This document shows, piece after piece, positions 1-5,330 of a stretch of 7,804 nt of DNA. The notes below the pieces were generated by a model. It saw only the letters and a program-made list of their open reading frames with translations. It ran no database searches and was not told the origin of the DNA. Where the stretch lies: assembly GCA_937928335.1 (NCBI GenBank), contig CALFWN010000245.1, positions 1-7,804 on the forward strand, in the 5' to 3' direction. The stretch's first letter is position 1. Each line of letters begins with the position of its first letter. The DNA comes from an uncultured Litoreibacter sp. (GTDB lineage: Bacteria > Pseudomonadota > Alphaproteobacteria > Rhodobacterales > Rhodobacteraceae). Both the position numbers and the translations under genes were made by a program.

Positions 1-385
1 ATTGCTTTTTTAAAATCTTCATTGGCATAATCCTTCATTGCTTGAGGGAAGGTAGTTGTGTTTTCAACACCTCTTACATTGGTTTCAGGTGGATATGGGG
101 TAAAGTAGTTGTCAGCCAAGTAAACTGGATCATCTATTGAAGAAAAACTAAAATATGCAAGAAGTGATATTACAAGTAGAGATAGTAAGAGAAAGAACCA
201 TTTAAAAGGTTCTTTTTTATGTTGATGACCTGAGTTGGTTATTTTTTCGTTTTGTTTTAATTCGTCCTTGAAGCCTTCGTTAATGTAATCTTTTAATGAA
301 TCAAGATTACGTCCTTGTTCCATCAGTTCAATCCTAAAACTCTCTTCTTTTAGTTTGTCATTAAACATTCCTAGCTCTGCCTCAG
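1..385 (-). CDS. Partial membrane-anchored protein with TPR-like start, Bacteroidetes-like, cut at both ends
   Basis: The minus-strand frame with codons ending at 368, 365 and so on down to 3 is free of stops across the whole AT-rich segment, about 127 codons. Reading 5' to 3' it shows an acidic/amphipathic start (EAELGMFNDKLKEESFRIEL), a basic patch (HKKEPFK), one 20-residue hydrophobic helix (WFFLLLSLLVISLLAYFSFS, about 241-182), then a YFTPYPPETNVRG stretch and a TPR-like start (AMKDYANEDFKKA) running off the left edge. This order (short cytoplasmic region resembling anti-sigma-factor N-termini, one helix, Y-F-x-P-Y-P, then TPR-like repeats) is what I recall from Flavobacteria/Bacteroidetes hypothetical proteins; no database was consulted. 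An internal ATG lies at 368-366, but the frame is informative upstream of it and has no start-like spacing, so the N-terminus is probably missing. Codon use (AAA, GAA, TTA, AAT) is unlike every other gene here. Function unknown. Confidence 0.75.
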
Positions 386-700
386 CATGTGGCGAAACCG
401 GCCCTCGGTCATCCGCGACAGGACCGCATCTGCGGTGTCCGTACCGGTGCAGGTGACCAGGTCGCGGGTCATCATGTCGGAGACCAGATCGTTCAGGCAC
501 GCTGCCCCGCGCCTGCCCAGCTCGCGCACGATGTCGCGCTCTGACAAGATGCCTTCGGCATTGCTGCCATCCGTGGTCACCACCACCGAGCCGATGCGTT
601 TTTGCGACAGCAGATTGGTTGCATCCGCGACAGAGGCCTGCGGCGGGATGGTGACAACCCCGGCTTCAGATTTCGCTTTGAGAATTTGGCTGACACGCAT
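371..700 (-). CDS. CBS-domain protein, 3'-truncated
   Basis: This belongs to the small two-CBS-domain proteins common in Alphaproteobacteria, usually about 140-145 residues. CBS pairs bind adenine nucleotides or related ligands and act as stand-alone sensors; the specific partner is not known. CBS1 covers roughly residues 8-62 (VVTIPPQASVADATNLL, then GILSERDIVREL) and CBS2 begins near residue 73 (VSDMMTRDLVTC, then RMTEGRFRHM). Native sequence ends at Met105; residues 106-109 (LRQS) come from read-through into the adjoining AT-rich DNA, so about 35-40 C-terminal residues are absent. The start at 700-698 is well supported by AGGGAGG at 712-706, five bases upstream. It lies 82 bases downstream of the LysR gene on the same strand, with a candidate regulatory dyad between. 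Identification is good; the truncated product is unlikely to fold as a normal CBS pair. Confidence 0.85.
   Translation of the reverse strand: MRVSQILKAKSEAGVVTIPPQASVADATNLLSQKRIGSVVVTTDGSNAEGILSERDIVRELGRRGAACLNDLVSDMMTRDLVTCTGTDTADAVLSRMTEGRFRHMLRQS
383..388. other. Junction between AT-rich foreign segment and Rhodobacterales chromosome
   Basis: Composition changes abruptly here. To the right, the minus strand encodes a CBS protein up to RFRHM (ATG at 388-386). The family continues with Pro-Val and the rest of CBS domain 2, but here the frame runs into LRQS and a stop. To the left, a different minus-strand frame encodes the EAELG protein, whose first convincing codon is GAG at 383-381. The two frames are out of register, so no fusion protein is made. 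At most one or two bases could be shared by both sides. No insertion-sequence ends, target duplication or integrase is visible. Confidence 0.7.
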
Positions 701-735
701 CGCGGCCTCCCTACAGTTTTCAAATTCGAGTACAC

Positions 736-750
736 ATAGATGTTATCTAT
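736..750. promoter_or_regulatory. 15-bp perfect dyad upstream of the CBS gene
   Basis: ATAGAT-GTT-ATCTAT is a perfect inverted repeat (6-3-6) in the AT-rich gap between the LysR and CBS genes, 36 bases upstream of the CBS start codon. Position and symmetry fit an operator for the CBS gene. It could also be chance symmetry in AT-rich promoter DNA. No clear -35/-10 pair could be assigned. Confidence 0.3.
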
Positions 751-782
751 AGCATAAAACTGGCGCTCCCGGCGCGATTTGG

Positions 783-1682
783 TCAAGTCAGGCTTTCCAG
801 ACGCGCGATCTCGGCTGGAAGACGCCCGGCAAGCTCCTCGGCAAACCGGCTGAGGCGGGCGGTTTTACGGTCGTCTGCGTGGCGCACCAGATAGAAGCTG
901 CGGGTCAGGGACACGGCCTCGCCCAGCAGCTTTTCCAGCTCGGGTGCTGCGGGCAGCGCGAAGTCATGCGCGATCACCACGCCCGCCCCGCTGCGCGCCC
1001 AATTGAGCTGCACAGAGACCGAGTTTGACGCGAAATCCACCCGTGGCGCGCCGATGGCCGAGAGGTAGTCCAGCTCCTTGTCGAAGATCAGGTCGGCAAT
1101 ATAGCCGATGATCTTGTGCGATTTCAGATCCTCAATGCAGGAAGGCCGCCCGGCGCGGTCGAGATACGCGCGGCTGGCCGCCAGATGCAGCCGGTAGTCG
1201 CCCAGCTTTTGCACCGTCAGACGGCCCGTCGCGGGCGGCGAGACGGTCACCGCCATATCGGCCTCGCGTTTCGACAGGTTGAACACGCGCGGCAGGGCGA
1301 CAAGCTGGACCTCCAGCCCCGGGTGATCGGCACAAATGGCCGAGCAGACCTGCGGCAGCAGATAATTCGCAGCCCCGTCCGGCGCACCCAGCCGGATCTG
1401 GCCGCTGAGCACCCCGGCGCCACCCGTCACCTCGTCGCGCAGGCCCAGCATGGCGCTTTCCATCGCCGCCGCCTTGTCCAGCAGCCGCTGCCCCAGCGGG
1501 GTCAGCGCGTAGCCCTGAGGTGATTTGACAAAGAGCGGCGCGGACAGATCGCCCTCCAGCCGCGCGATGCGACGGCCCACAGTGGCAGGGTCGAGCTTAA
1601 GGCTTCTGCCCGCCCCGGACAGGCTTTCTTCGCGGGCGACGGCGAGAAACACCCGCAGGTCGTCCCATTTCGGATCAGACAT
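783..1682 (-). CDS. LysR-family transcriptional regulator, candidate regulator of the valine locus
   Basis: A 299-residue protein of normal LysR length. The N-terminal winged helix-turn-helix covers about residues 7-65 (WDDLRVFLAVAREESLSGAG, then DPATVGRRIARLE and PLFVKSPQGYALTPLGQRLL). The effector-binding domain spans roughly 92-295 (LSGQIRLGAPDG, ADMAVTVSPP, SGAGVVIAHDFALP). I chose the start at 1682 (MSDPKWDDLR), where the family normally begins and where AAAGG lies six bases upstream (1693-1689). The frame continues upstream to an ATG at 1787, but that would add 35 atypical residues and overlap mmsA. It is divergent from mmsA across 103 bases holding a perfect 16-bp palindrome, the classic arrangement for a LysR protein controlling its neighbour and itself. 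A role in valine, isobutyrate or 3-hydroxyisobutyrate control is inferred from position only; the inducer is unknown. Confidence 0.9.
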   Translation of the reverse strand: MSDPKWDDLRVFLAVAREESLSGAGRSLKLDPATVGRRIARLEGDLSAPLFVKSPQGYALTPLGQRLLDKAAAMESAMLGLRDEVTGGAGVLSGQIRLGAPDGAANYLLPQVCSAICADHPGLEVQLVALPRVFNLSKREADMAVTVSPPATGRLTVQKLGDYRLHLAASRAYLDRAGRPSCIEDLKSHKIIGYIADLIFDKELDYLSAIGAPRVDFASNSVSVQLNWARSGAGVVIAHDFALPAAPELEKLLGEAVSLTRSFYLVRHADDRKTARLSRFAEELAGRLPAEIARLESLT

Positions 1683-1688
1683 ATGCAG

Positions 1689-1707
1689 CCTTTGCATTAT
1701 TGCAAAA
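1689..1707. promoter_or_regulatory. Candidate LysR operator, 16-bp palindrome in the LysR/mmsA intergenic region
   Basis: TTTGCA-TTAT-TGCAAA (1691-1706) is a perfect inverted repeat only eight bases from the LysR start codon. It overlaps that gene's Shine-Dalgarno, so a bound protein would block LysR expression, as in autoregulation. It contains T-N11-A, the LysR-box core. A partly symmetric extension toward mmsA (AAAATGATTTTGGCA, about 1704-1718) could be a second half-site. The longer string CCTTTGCATT-AT-TGCAAAA (1689-1707) recurs with one mismatch and a two-base deletion at 4119-4135. Binding is inferred. Confidence 0.5.
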
Positions 1708-1785
1708 TGATTTTGGCAAACTGGCGCTTTATCCGGCGAAATTGCAAGATTAAGATACGGGCAACGCATATCAAGGGAGATTTCC

Positions 1786-3285
1786 ATGCAAGAGCTGACC
1801 CATTACATCAACGGTGCGCATGTCAAAGGCACGTCGGGCCGGTTTGCCGATATCTACAACCCCGCCACCGGTGAGGTGCAGGCAAAATGCCCGCTGGCCT
1901 CGACCTCGGAGCTGGAAACAGCCGTGGCCGCAGCGCAGGCCGCACAGCCCGCATGGGCCGCGGTGAACCCGCAGCGCCGGGCGCGGGTGATGATGAAATT
2001 CGTGGATCTTCTGAATCGCGACATGGACAAGCTGGCCGAGGCGCTGAGCCGCGAGCATGGCAAGACCCTGCCCGATGCCAAGGGCGACGTGATCCGCGGA
2101 CTTGAGGTTGTCGAATATTGCATCGGCGCGCCGCAGTTGCTGAAGGGCGAGTTCACCGACAGCGCAGGCCCCGGCATTGACATGTATTCGATGAAACAGG
2201 CTTTGGGTGTGACGGCAGGCATCACGCCGTTCAACTTTCCGGCCATGATCCCGATGTGGATGTTTGCCCCTGCGATTGTCTGCGGCAACGCCTTCATCCT
2301 GAAACCCTCGGAGCGCGATCCTTCTGTGCCGCTGATGCTGGCCGAGCTGATGGAGGAGGCAGGCGCGCCGAAAGGCATCCTGCAGGTGGTCAATGGCGAC
2401 AAGGAAGCCGTGGATGCGATCCTGCAAAACGAGGTGATCCAGTCGGTGGGCTTTGTCGGCTCCACCCCGATTGCGGCCTATATTTACGCCGAAGGCTGCG
2501 CCAACGGCAAACGCGTGCAATGTTTTGGCGGCGCCAAGAACCATATGATCATCATGCCTGACGCCGATATGAACCAGGCGGCGGATGCTTTGGTGGGCGC
2601 GGGCTACGGGGCTGCGGGCGAGCGTTGCATGGCGATCTCTGTGGCCGTGGCCGTGGGTGACGGCACCGCCGACCGTTTGCTGGAAAAGCTGGTGCCCAAG
2701 GTAGAGACGCTGAAGGTCGGGCCCTATACCTCGGGCGATGACGTGGATTACGGCCCCGTGGTCACCGCGGCCGCCAAGGCCAATATCGAGCGGCTGGTGC
2801 AGACGGGCCTTGATCAGGGCGCGACTTTGGCCGTGGACGGGCGCGATTTCAAATTACAGGGCTATGAGGACGGGTTCTTTGTCGGCCCGCATCTGTTCGA
2901 CAATGTCACGCCGGATATGGACATCTACAAGCACGAGATTTTCGGCCCCGTCCTGTCGACCGTGCGGGTCAATACCTACGAGGACGGGCTGAAGCTGGCA
3001 ATGGATCATGAATATGGCAACGGGACCGCGATCTTCACCCGCGACGGCGACACAGCACGGGATTTTGCCAACCGGGTGAATGTCGGCATGGTCGGCGTCA
3101 ATGTGCCGATCCCGGTGCCTCTGGCCTATCACACGTTCGGCGGCTGGAAAAAATCTGTCTTTGGAGATTTGAACCAACACGGGCCTGATGCGTTCAAGTT
3201 CTACACAAGGACCAAGACCGTCACCTCGCGCTGGCCATCAGGCCTGAAAGAGGGCGGCGAGTTCTCCATCCCCGTGATGGAATAG
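1786..3285 (+). CDS. mmsA: CoA-acylating methylmalonate-semialdehyde dehydrogenase
   Basis: A cytoplasmic 499-residue aldehyde dehydrogenase that converts methylmalonate semialdehyde, NAD+ and CoA to propionyl-CoA, CO2 and NADH, the last step of distal valine degradation. Visible landmarks are TPFNFPAM (147-154, oxyanion-region Asn150), KPSERDPS (173-180, cofactor binding), VGFVGSTPIA (221-230), QCFGGAKNH (245-253), GERCMA with catalytic Cys281, and EIFGPVL (384-390). The QCFGGAKNH segment occupies the place of ELGGK in ordinary aldehyde dehydrogenases and lacks the general-base Glu, a hallmark of the CoA-dependent MmsA/IolA branch. AAGGGAG at 1773-1779, six bases before the ATG, supports the start. 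It is divergent from the LysR gene and is followed by a weak hairpin at 3327-3355, so it is probably monocistronic. Length and motifs are normal. Confidence 0.97.
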   Translation: MQELTHYINGAHVKGTSGRFADIYNPATGEVQAKCPLASTSELETAVAAAQAAQPAWAAVNPQRRARVMMKFVDLLNRDMDKLAEALSREHGKTLPDAKGDVIRGLEVVEYCIGAPQLLKGEFTDSAGPGIDMYSMKQALGVTAGITPFNFPAMIPMWMFAPAIVCGNAFILKPSERDPSVPLMLAELMEEAGAPKGILQVVNGDKEAVDAILQNEVIQSVGFVGSTPIAAYIYAEGCANGKRVQCFGGAKNHMIIMPDADMNQAADALVGAGYGAAGERCMAISVAVAVGDGTADRLLEKLVPKVETLKVGPYTSGDDVDYGPVVTAAAKANIERLVQTGLDQGATLAVDGRDFKLQGYEDGFFVGPHLFDNVTPDMDIYKHEIFGPVLSTVRVNTYEDGLKLAMDHEYGNGTAIFTRDGDTARDFANRVNVGMVGVNVPIPVPLAYHTFGGWKKSVFGDLNQHGPDAFKFYTRTKTVTSRWPSGLKEGGEFSIPVME

Positions 3286-3326
3286 CACCACCTCCCGGCC
3301 TGATCTGGCCGAAACACAAATCTGTG

Positions 3327-3358
3327 AGAGGGGGCAATTGCGCAGATTGCCCTCTTAT
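3327..3358 (+). terminator. Hairpin after mmsA, weak terminator candidate
   Basis: AGAGGGGGCAAT (3327-3338) pairs with ATTGCCCTCT (3346-3355), with a two-G bulge and a seven-base loop. The stem is strong, but only a short T-poor tail (TTAT) follows. A smaller stem, CGGCC-TGATCT-GGCCG, precedes it at 3296-3311. Together they may end or attenuate mmsA transcription. The block also lies about 60 bases ahead of the next gene's start, so it could act in that gene's leader. Confidence 0.4.
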
Positions 3359-3418
3359 CGTATGGCCCGCGTCAAGATATATAACGGGCTGACTTTCGTC
3401 CCTTCTAGGAGTGTACGC

Positions 3419-4003
3419 ATGACCAAACCCACCAGACGCACCCTGATTTTGACAGGCGGCGCGGCCCTGTTTGCGCCCACCGTGCTGCGCGCGCAGGATT
3501 TCGAAGCTGACGCGCAGATACCGGCCACGGGCGGCGGTGTGCGGCGCAACGCCTCAAGTTTCCGCAGCCAGAACTGGCGCGACCATTTCTCGACATTGGG
3601 CGTGGCCACCATCGTCGCCGACACCAAGTCGCGCGCGCTGCATTTCTGGGATGCCACCGGCACCGATTACCGCGTGTTTGCGACCTCCGTGCCCAAAACG
3701 GATGAGCTGACCCGGCGCGGCTACACCAAGATCGTGCGCAAGCGCGAGGGGCCGACCTGGACCCCCACCGCCAATATGCGCGCCCGCGACCCGTCCCTGC
3801 CCGCCTTCATGGATGCAGGCCCCGACAACCCGCTGGGCACCCATGCGATGTATCTCGACTGGCCTGCCTATCTGATCCACGGCACGCATGACACCCGCAA
3901 GATCGGGCGGCGGTCGTCGTCGGGCTGCATCGGGCTGTATAATGAGCAGATTGCAGAACTGGTCTCGATCACGCCCGTCGGAACGCAGGTCCGCCTAGTA
4001 TAA
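3419..4003 (+). CDS. Secreted L,D-transpeptidase (YkuD domain)
   Basis: A 194-residue exported protein of the YkuD family, whose members cross-link peptidoglycan 3-3 or attach proteins to it in the periplasm through an active-site Cys. Residues 1-26 form a signal peptide: basic n-region with paired Arg (TKPTRRTL), hydrophobic stretch (ILTGGAALFAPTV) and an RAQ cleavage region; the RR-T-L pattern would also suit Tat export. The catalytic domain fills the rest, with NPLGTHAMYL (137-146), IHGTHD (153-158, His154) and SSSGCIGLYN (166-175, catalytic Cys170). The family consensus is SHGC followed by a hydrophobic residue and Arg or Asn; here Ser replaces His and Gly replaces Arg. I chose the start at 3419 because AGGAG (3407-3411) sits seven bases upstream and the signal peptide begins there; an upstream in-frame ATG at 3338 lies inside a hairpin. 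The gene ends inside a 26-bp tandem repeat and is closed by its own terminator. No functional link to valine catabolism is apparent. Confidence 0.9.
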   Translation: MTKPTRRTLILTGGAALFAPTVLRAQDFEADAQIPATGGGVRRNASSFRSQNWRDHFSTLGVATIVADTKSRALHFWDATGTDYRVFATSVPKTDELTRRGYTKIVRKREGPTWTPTANMRARDPSLPAFMDAGPDNPLGTHAMYLDWPAYLIHGTHDTRKIGRRSSSGCIGLYNEQIAELVSITPVGTQVRLV

Positions 4004-4055
4004 TCGGAACGCAGGTCCGCTTGGTCTGATCGGAACGCAGGTCCGCTTGGTTTCA
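3978..4055 (+). repeat. Three tandem 26-bp repeats at the 3' end of the transpeptidase gene
   Basis: Copies lie at 3978-4003, 4004-4029 and 4030-4055, each beginning TCGGAACGCAGGTCCGC. Copies 2 and 3 match at 24 of 26 positions and copies 1 and 2 at 22 of 26. Copy 1 is coding and ends with the TAA stop. Read in the corresponding frame, copy 2 again encodes IGTQVRLV followed by TGA. Copy 3 encodes IGTQVRLV but then continues SSGLRFEI before a stop. The array is therefore a tandem duplication of the gene's last codons, mostly as untranslated 3' copies. Confidence 0.9.
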
Positions 4056-4078
4056 TCCGGGCTCCGTTTTGAAATTTG

Positions 4079-4108
4079 AAAAGGCAGGTCTGCGGGCCTG
4101 CCTTTTTT
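4079..4108 (+). terminator. Rho-independent terminator after the L,D-transpeptidase gene
   Basis: AAAAGGCAGG (4079-4088) and CCTGCCTTTT (4097-4106) form a perfect 10-bp stem with an eight-base loop, and the T run extends through 4108. It separates the transpeptidase from the valine operon that starts at 4188, so that operon needs its own promoter. Confidence 0.9.
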
Positions 4109-4118
4109 GTCGGCCTCA

Positions 4119-4172
4119 CCTTTTCATTTGCAAAACCGGGCGTTTGATTTCACAATTAAACAAGCGTTCAAT
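4119..4172 (+). promoter_or_regulatory. Promoter/operator region of the isobutyryl-CoA dehydrogenase operon
   Basis: This is the only space between the upstream terminator and the 4188 start. A possible promoter is TTGCAA (4128-4133) and CACAAT (4151-4156) with 17-base spacing, each matching four of six consensus bases. Two operator-like elements overlap it. One is CCTTTTCATT-TGCAAAA (4119-4135), nearly the same as the LysR/mmsA palindrome region. The other is an imperfect dyad, GTTTGATT-TCAC-AATTAAAC (4142-4161, seven of eight arm positions paired). The exact promoter is uncertain. Confidence 0.45.
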
Positions 4173-4187
4173 TCCAAAGAGGCCCCG

Positions 4188-5330
4188 ATGGATTTCGCCC
4201 TATCAGACGAGCAGACCGCCATTTTCGACATGGCCCAGGCCTTTGGCCAAACCCATATCGCGCCGCACGCCCTGCAATGGGAAAAGGACGAAACCATCCC
4301 CAAGGCGCTGTGGCATGATCTGGCGGAACTGGGCTTCGGCGCGCTTTATGTCAGCGAGGAGAGCGGCGGATCGGGGCTGACACGGCTTGACGCCACGCTG
4401 GTTTTCGAGGCGCTCTCGCAGGCCTGCGCTTCGGTCGCGGCCTTCCTGTCGATCCACAACATGTGCGCCGCGATGATCGACATGTTCGGCTCGGACGATC
4501 TGAAAGCCCGCCTGCTGCCCGAGGCGGTGAGCATGAACACCATCCTGTCCTACTGCCTGACAGAGCCCGGCTCCGGCTCGGACGCCGCCGCGCTGAAGAC
4601 CCGCGCGGAGCGCAGCAATGAAGGATACGCGCTGACCGGCACCAAGGCGTGTATCTCGGGCGGCGGCTATTCCGACGCCTATATCGTCATGGCGCGGACC
4701 GGCGCGGAGGGCTCAAAAGGCGTCTCTGCGCTGCTGGTGGAGGATGGGGCCGAAGGGCTGAGTTTCGGCGGGCTGGAAGACAAGATGGGCTGGCGGGCGC
4801 AGCCAACCCGGCAGGTTCAGTTGGACAATTGCAACATTCCAGCCGGCAATCTGATCGGCGAAGAGGGTCAGGGATTCACATATGCGATGAAAGGCCTGAA
4901 TGGCGGCAGGCTCAACATCGCCGCCTGTTCGCTGGGGGCGGCCACCGCGGCGCTGTCACAAACGCTGGCATATATGAGCGAGCGGAAAGCCTTCGGCAAA
5001 TCGCTGGACCAATTTCAGGCGCTGCAATTCCGCCTCGCCGATATGGAGGTCGAGATGCAAGCCGCCCGTGTGCTGCTGCGCCAGGCCGCATGGAAGCTGG
5101 ACCAAGGCGCCCCTGATGCCATGCGCCACTGCGCGATGGCCAAGAAATTCGTCACCGAGGTCGGGTCGAAAGTGGTCAATGGCTGCCTGCAACTGCATGG
5201 CGGCTACGGCTATCTGGCCGATTACGGCATCGAGAAACGCGTCCGGGACCTGCGCGTCCACGAGATACTGGAAGGCACGAACGAGATCATGCGGATGATC
5301 ATTTCCCGCGACATGCTGGCGGGACGATGA
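4188..5330 (+). CDS. Isobutyryl-CoA dehydrogenase (acyl-CoA dehydrogenase family)
   Basis: A 380-residue FAD flavoenzyme oxidising isobutyryl-CoA to methacrylyl-CoA and passing electrons to electron-transfer flavoprotein. An N-terminal helical domain (1-120) is followed by the FAD/substrate motif CLTEPGSGSDAAAL (123-136), a beta domain, and a C-terminal helical domain with NGGRLNIAACSLG (238-250), RKAFGKSL (266-273) and LQLHGGYGYLADYGIEK (334-350). Glu362 in HEILEGTNEIMRMIISR is the expected catalytic base. The LHGGYGYL...VRDLRVHEILEGTNEIMR pattern resembles mammalian ACAD8, and the hydrolase and dehydrogenase neighbours support isobutyryl-CoA over other short branched substrates. A 2-methylbutyryl-CoA or mixed specificity cannot be excluded. 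I chose the start at 4188 (MDFALSDEQ) because AAGAGG (4177-4182) is five bases upstream; an upstream in-frame TTG at 4107 lies in the terminator T run. It overlaps the next gene by ATGA. Confidence 0.92.
   Translation: MDFALSDEQTAIFDMAQAFGQTHIAPHALQWEKDETIPKALWHDLAELGFGALYVSEESGGSGLTRLDATLVFEALSQACASVAAFLSIHNMCAAMIDMFGSDDLKARLLPEAVSMNTILSYCLTEPGSGSDAAALKTRAERSNEGYALTGTKACISGGGYSDAYIVMARTGAEGSKGVSALLVEDGAEGLSFGGLEDKMGWRAQPTRQVQLDNCNIPAGNLIGEEGQGFTYAMKGLNGGRLNIAACSLGAATAALSQTLAYMSERKAFGKSLDQFQALQFRLADMEVEMQAARVLLRQAAWKLDQGAPDAMRHCAMAKKFVTEVGSKVVNGCLQLHGGYGYLADYGIEKRVRDLRVHEILEGTNEIMRMIISRDMLAGR

Noticed and set aside
192..218. Terminator-like hairpin AAAGAACC/GGTTCTTT followed by six Ts on the plus strand
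   Set aside because: It lies inside the continuous minus-strand reading frame (codons for KKEPFKWFF), and no plus-strand gene ends there.
1..385. AT-rich segment as a mobile element or horizontally acquired island
   Set aside because: There are no inverted ends, target duplication or transposase, and the frame is cut mid-gene at the junction; a chimeric join explains it more simply.
752..781. Terminator for the LysR gene from GCGC-CGGGA-GCGC followed by CAGTTTT on the minus strand
   Set aside because: Only a 4-bp stem and a displaced four-T tail; too weak to call.
1771..2544. 257-residue minus-strand open frame opposite mmsA
   Set aside because: Shadow frame of a strongly supported gene in GC-rich DNA; its composition (His/Arg/Gly-rich) is not protein-like and it has no recognisable domain.
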